A DNA stretch of 44,355 nt from Paenarthrobacter sp. Z7-10 (GTDB lineage Bacteria > Actinomycetota > Actinomycetes > Actinomycetales > Micrococcaceae). Where the stretch lies: contig NZ_JADPVH010000034.1 in assembly GCF_026932795.1 (NCBI RefSeq), positions 1-44,355 of the forward strand, read 5' to 3'. A program made the position numbers and the translations under genes. Below the pieces are notes generated by a model, which did no database searches, was not told the DNA's origin, and was given only the letters and a program-made list of their open reading frames with translations. This document shows, in pieces, positions 41,681-44,355 of the stretch; position 1 is the first letter of the stretch; each line of letters starts with the position of its first letter.

Positions 41681-43788
41681 GCGTCGATCCGCTCGCGGTC
41701 CAGACTGGTGCTGCCGGCAATGATAAAATCCTTACGCGGAGCCACGTCCGAGCCCATCAGCAGCTCAAAGGTCTTCTCCGCGGCCTCGGCGTTGGCGGCC
41801 GTAACCCGGCGCAGCGTTCGGTGCCGCGGATCCATGGTGGTCTCCGCCAGCTGCCCCGCGTCCATCTCGCCCAGGCCCTTGTACCGCTGGATCGGCTCCT
41901 TGTAGCGCTTTGAGGTTTTCTCCAGTCCGGCCAACAGCGTGTGCAGCTCCTGCTCGGAGTAGGTGTAGATCATCTCGTTGGCTTTGGACCCGGCGTTGAT
42001 CACCTCCACCCGGTGCAGCGGAGGCACGGCCGCGAACACGCGTCCGGCGTCGATCATGGGCCGCATGTAGCGGAAGAACAAGGTCAACAGCAGGGTGCGG
42101 ATGTGGGCGCCGTCCACGTCCGCGTCTGTCATGAGAATGACCTTGCCGTACCGTGCGGCCTCCAGTGCGAAACTCCGGCCGGAGCCAGCACCAACCACCT
42201 GGATCAGGGCGGCGCACTCGACATTGGAGAGCATGTCCCCCACCGAGGCCTTCTGCACGTTGAGGATCTTTCCGCGGATCGGCAGCAGAGCCTGGAAGTC
42301 CGAGGACCGTGCCAGTTTGGCGGTACCGAGCGCACTGTCACCTTCAACAATGAACAGTTCGCTGCGGGCGACGTCGTCGGTGCGGCAGTCTGCCAGCTTG
42401 GTGGGCAGCGACGAAGTTTCGAGCGCGTTCTTCCGGCGCTGCGTCTCCTTGTGGACGCGGGCGGAGATGCGCGATTTCATCTCCGAAACCACTTTTTCCA
42501 GCAACAGGGCCGACTGTGTCTTGTCATTGCGCGCCCCGGAATTGAGTTTGGCGGTGATTTCCTTCTCCACCACCTTGGCCACAATGGTCCGGACCGCCGG
42601 CGTACCCAGGATCTCCTTGGTCTGGCCCTCGAACTGCGGTTCCGCGAGCCGAACCGTGAGCACCGCGGTCAGCCCGGCCAGCACGTCGTCCTTCTCAATC
42701 TTGTCGCTGCCTGCCTTAAGCTTTCGGGCATTGGCCTCGATCACTTTTCGGAAGGTCTTGAGCATCGCCTGCTCGAAACCCTCCTGGTGCCGCCCTCCCT
42801 TGGGCGTGGCGATGATGTTCACGTAACTGCGCATGGTGGTGTCATATCCCACGCCCCAGCGCAGCGCGATATCGACCTCGCAGTCCCGCTCCACCTCGGT
42901 GCTGCGCAGATGCCCGCTGGCGTCCAAGACCGGCACGGTTTCCTTGAACGTACTCGTGCCGTGCAGGCGCCAGATTTCCGTGACGGGTGCGTCTGCGGCG
43001 AGGTAGTCGACGTACTCGGAGATCCCACCGTCGTGGTGGAAAACCTCCTCATGCACCGCCAGTTCGCCCGGGGTGCCCGGCAGCCGGCGTTCGTCCCGGA
43101 TGGTGATGCGCAGTCCGGGGACCAGGAACGACGTCTGCCGCGCACGAGCCGTCAGTTCCTCGTAGGAGAACTTGGCGTCCGGGGTGAAAATTTGCCGGTC
43201 CGCCCAGTACCGGATCCGGGTGCCGCTTACTCCGCGCTTCGTGCTGCCGATGATGTCCAGGCTGGATTTGTCGATGAAGGGCTCAAACGGGACGGAAGGA
43301 CTGAGGCTGCGGCCGATGTCCTTAAAGTGTCCAGGCTCGCCCCGCCGGAAGGACATCTGGTAGGTCTTGCCGCCCCGATCCACTTGGACATCGAGCCGGG
43401 CGGACAGCGCGTTAACCACACTGGCACCCACGCCATGCAGACCACCGGAGGCCGTATAGGAGCCGCCGCCGAATTTTCCGCCGGCATGGAGCTTGGTCAG
43501 CACCACCTCCACCCCGCTCAGACCGGTCTTCGGTTCAGCGTCCACGGGGATGCCTCGGCCGTCGTCGTGAATTTCCACGGAGTTGTCCGGATGCAGGATA
43601 ACTTTGATGCTCTGTCCAAAGCCGGCCAGCGCCTCATCCACGGAGTTGTCAATAATTTCCCAGAGGCAATGCATCAATCCGCGGGAGTCAGTGGAGCCGA
43701 TGTACATGCCTGGCCGCTTGCGCACCGCTTCGAGCCCCTCAAGGACGGACAAATGCCTGGCGGTGTAATCGGAATTTGGTGGCGCCAC
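41677..43788 (-). CDS. parE: DNA topoisomerase IV subunit B (type IIA, GyrB/ParE family)
   Basis: 703 residues. GHKL ATPase: Glu44 and Asn48 in EIIDNSVDEALAG, DDGRGIP, GGLHGVGASVVNALS. The transducer contains a QTKE motif. TOPRIM: EGDSALGTAK and DADVDGAHIRTLLL; the Toprim C-terminal part ends with QRYKGLGEMDAGQL. It binds ATP and drives strand passage with ParC. GTG 43788 has GAGGAG ~11 bases upstream. Its end shares TTAA with the M56 stop, so no space is left for a terminator. DUF7455 is divergent 242 bases away. In other actinobacteria parE and parC are also near each other; here the cyd/blaI block separates them. Confidence 0.93.
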   Translation of the reverse strand: MAPPNSDYTARHLSVLEGLEAVRKRPGMYIGSTDSRGLMHCLWEIIDNSVDEALAGFGQSIKVILHPDNSVEIHDDGRGIPVDAEPKTGLSGVEVVLTKLHAGGKFGGGSYTASGGLHGVGASVVNALSARLDVQVDRGGKTYQMSFRRGEPGHFKDIGRSLSPSVPFEPFIDKSSLDIIGSTKRGVSGTRIRYWADRQIFTPDAKFSYEELTARARQTSFLVPGLRITIRDERRLPGTPGELAVHEEVFHHDGGISEYVDYLAADAPVTEIWRLHGTSTFKETVPVLDASGHLRSTEVERDCEVDIALRWGVGYDTTMRSYVNIIATPKGGRHQEGFEQAMLKTFRKVIEANARKLKAGSDKIEKDDVLAGLTAVLTVRLAEPQFEGQTKEILGTPAVRTIVAKVVEKEITAKLNSGARNDKTQSALLLEKVVSEMKSRISARVHKETQRRKNALETSSLPTKLADCRTDDVARSELFIVEGDSALGTAKLARSSDFQALLPIRGKILNVQKASVGDMLSNVECAALIQVVGAGSGRSFALEAARYGKVILMTDADVDGAHIRTLLLTLFFRYMRPMIDAGRVFAAVPPLHRVEVINAGSKANEMIYTYSEQELHTLLAGLEKTSKRYKEPIQRYKGLGEMDAGQLAETTMDPRHRTLRRVTAANAEAAEKTFELLMGSDVAPRKDFIIAGSTSLDRERIDA

Positions 43789-44030
43789 GTTGGGCTGACT
43801 CCTCGGGAACGTAATGCTGTTGTGCGACTACTTCGAATCACGGCCGCTTCTGGCCCACTTTCAGGGTAACGCCATCCCGGTCCCGGGCCGCGCAGGCTTG
43901 CCGCACCGTTGCGGTCCTGCCGGCAGCGAAGGGCCGCGCTACGCGGACAGCGAAAATCAGACCAAGCCTGACATCGTTTCGCTGCGAACAATGGTTGTAT
44001 AGGTAAGACAGATCTACTAAGGAGGCCATC

Positions 44031-44255
44031 ATGACGACAGCTGTAGCCAGCCGGGAACTGAACGCGCTGGACCGTTGCGACCGTTGCGGCGCTCAAGCTT
44101 ATGTGCGTGTCGTGCTGGAATCCTCCGGCGGCGAACTGCTTTTCTGCGGCCATCATGCACGGGCCGTCGAACCGACGCTGAAGCCGCTCTCCTCCGAATG
44201 GCACGACGAAACGAGCCGCCTTTCCGAAAAGGATCCGGTGCTCGTCGAGGACTGA
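44031..44255 (+). CDS. Small zinc-ribbon protein (DUF7455-like)
   Basis: 74 residues. Cys16-DR-Cys19 and Cys39 with His41/His42 (FCGHH) form a probable zinc ribbon: the family begins TALDRCDRCGAQAYVRV in many actinobacteria. Function unknown; such proteins often sit between parE and the primary sigma factor gene, which may lie just outside the right edge. The ribosome site AAGGAGG before ATG 44031 is the strongest in the window, suggesting high expression. The 242-bp gap to parE shows no other gene. A perfect palindrome starts directly after the stop. Confidence 0.87.
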   Translation: MTTAVASRELNALDRCDRCGAQAYVRVVLESSGGELLFCGHHARAVEPTLKPLSSEWHDETSRLSEKDPVLVED

Positions 44256-44256
44256 A

Positions 44257-44278
44257 ACGCGTACCGTACGGTACGCGT
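44257..44278. repeat. 22-bp perfect palindrome after the DUF7455 gene
   Basis: Arms ACGCGTACCGT and ACGGTACGCGT join without a spacer, two bases after the stop codon. As RNA it gives a 9-bp stem with a GTAC loop. No T tract follows. It could be a terminator or a protein-binding site. Confidence 0.7.
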
Positions 44279-44342
44279 AAGGCTTGGGCGGAAGCAGGTC
44301 CACACCCGTGAGACATCAGGCAGTTGGGCATAAAGGAAGCCC

Positions 44343-44355
44343 CCTCCACAGGAGG
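44343..44355. terminator. Hairpin cut by the right edge
   Basis: CCTCC-ACA-GGAGG at the end of the window, with three extra C on the left that could pair if G residues follow. Possible terminator; the sequence ends before a T tract could be seen. Confidence 0.3.

Noticed and set aside
41941-43869. 642-residue open frame on the plus strand
   Set aside because: It lies opposite parE, whose motifs are complete on the minus strand. The translation is His/Gly/Arg-rich without recognisable domains, as usual for the antisense of high-GC genes.
44256-44355. tRNA or attachment site at the right edge
   Set aside because: The 22-bp palindrome and the terminal hairpin do not form a cloverleaf, and no integrase gene is nearby.

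Overview
The window is high-GC DNA with tightly packed genes. It looks like the chromosome of an actinobacterium, most likely Micrococcales and probably Arthrobacter sensu lato. Evidence for this is the actinobacterial block dxs, acn, RNA methyltransferase, KimA-type permease, two TrkA genes, DUF3159, OB-fold protein, DUF3710, dut, DUF3093, DUF4193 and sepH. As I recall it, this order resembles Mycobacterium tuberculosis Rv2682c-Rv2700. Frequent GTG/TTG starts and 1-8 nt gene overlaps fit too. Genus is an inference from gene content; no 16S or other marker is present.

Region 1-4.4 kb (minus strand) is a catabolic operon transcribed MFS transporter > FAH-family hydrolase > PfkB sugar-acid kinase > hxlA > hxlB. 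hxlB runs off the left edge. Most joints are 4-nt start/stop overlaps. A divergent IclR regulator (4381-5184) faces it across an intergenic region with two similar palindromes, probably its operators.

Region 5.2-22.5 kb holds housekeeping genes: a WGR-like protein, dxs, aconitase, a CtpE-like P-type ATPase, a TrmA-type RNA methyltransferase, a KimA-like potassium transporter and two divergent TrkA/RCK proteins. Then come DUF3159, the OB-fold protein, DUF3710, dut, DUF3093 and DUF4193. KimA plus TrkA looks like a potassium homeostasis unit.

Region 22.7-32.8 kb contains the cell-division protein SepH, thymidine kinase (with an apparent C-terminal frameshift caused by an out-of-frame duplication), an alkaline-phosphatase superfamily enzyme, DUF5998, a Pat-type protein acetyltransferase, topoisomerase subunit ParC and a DinB-like protein.

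Region 32.8-44.4 kb contains a double-GNAT protein and the cytochrome bd operon cydA-cydB-cydDC (a single fused ABC exporter). A divergent blaI-like repressor and a short BlaR-like M56 peptidase follow, then parE and a small zinc-ribbon protein. Two closely matching palindromes lie between cydA and blaI, suggesting that a BlaI/M56 pair controls the bd oxidase. The cyd/blaI module sits between parC and parE.

A theme of the window is short tandem duplication, found in at least seven places (P-type ATPase, RNA methyltransferase twice, dut, DUF4193 3' end, tdk, cydDC, cydB). I saw no insertion sequence, prophage, CRISPR array, tRNA or rRNA, and no gene-free stretch over 300 bases. I did not find a wholly new system. 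The most promising leads are the BlaI/M56-cyd control region, the KimA/TrkA unit, the tdk frameshift with its adjoining long inverted repeat, and the mixed hxl/sugar-acid operon.
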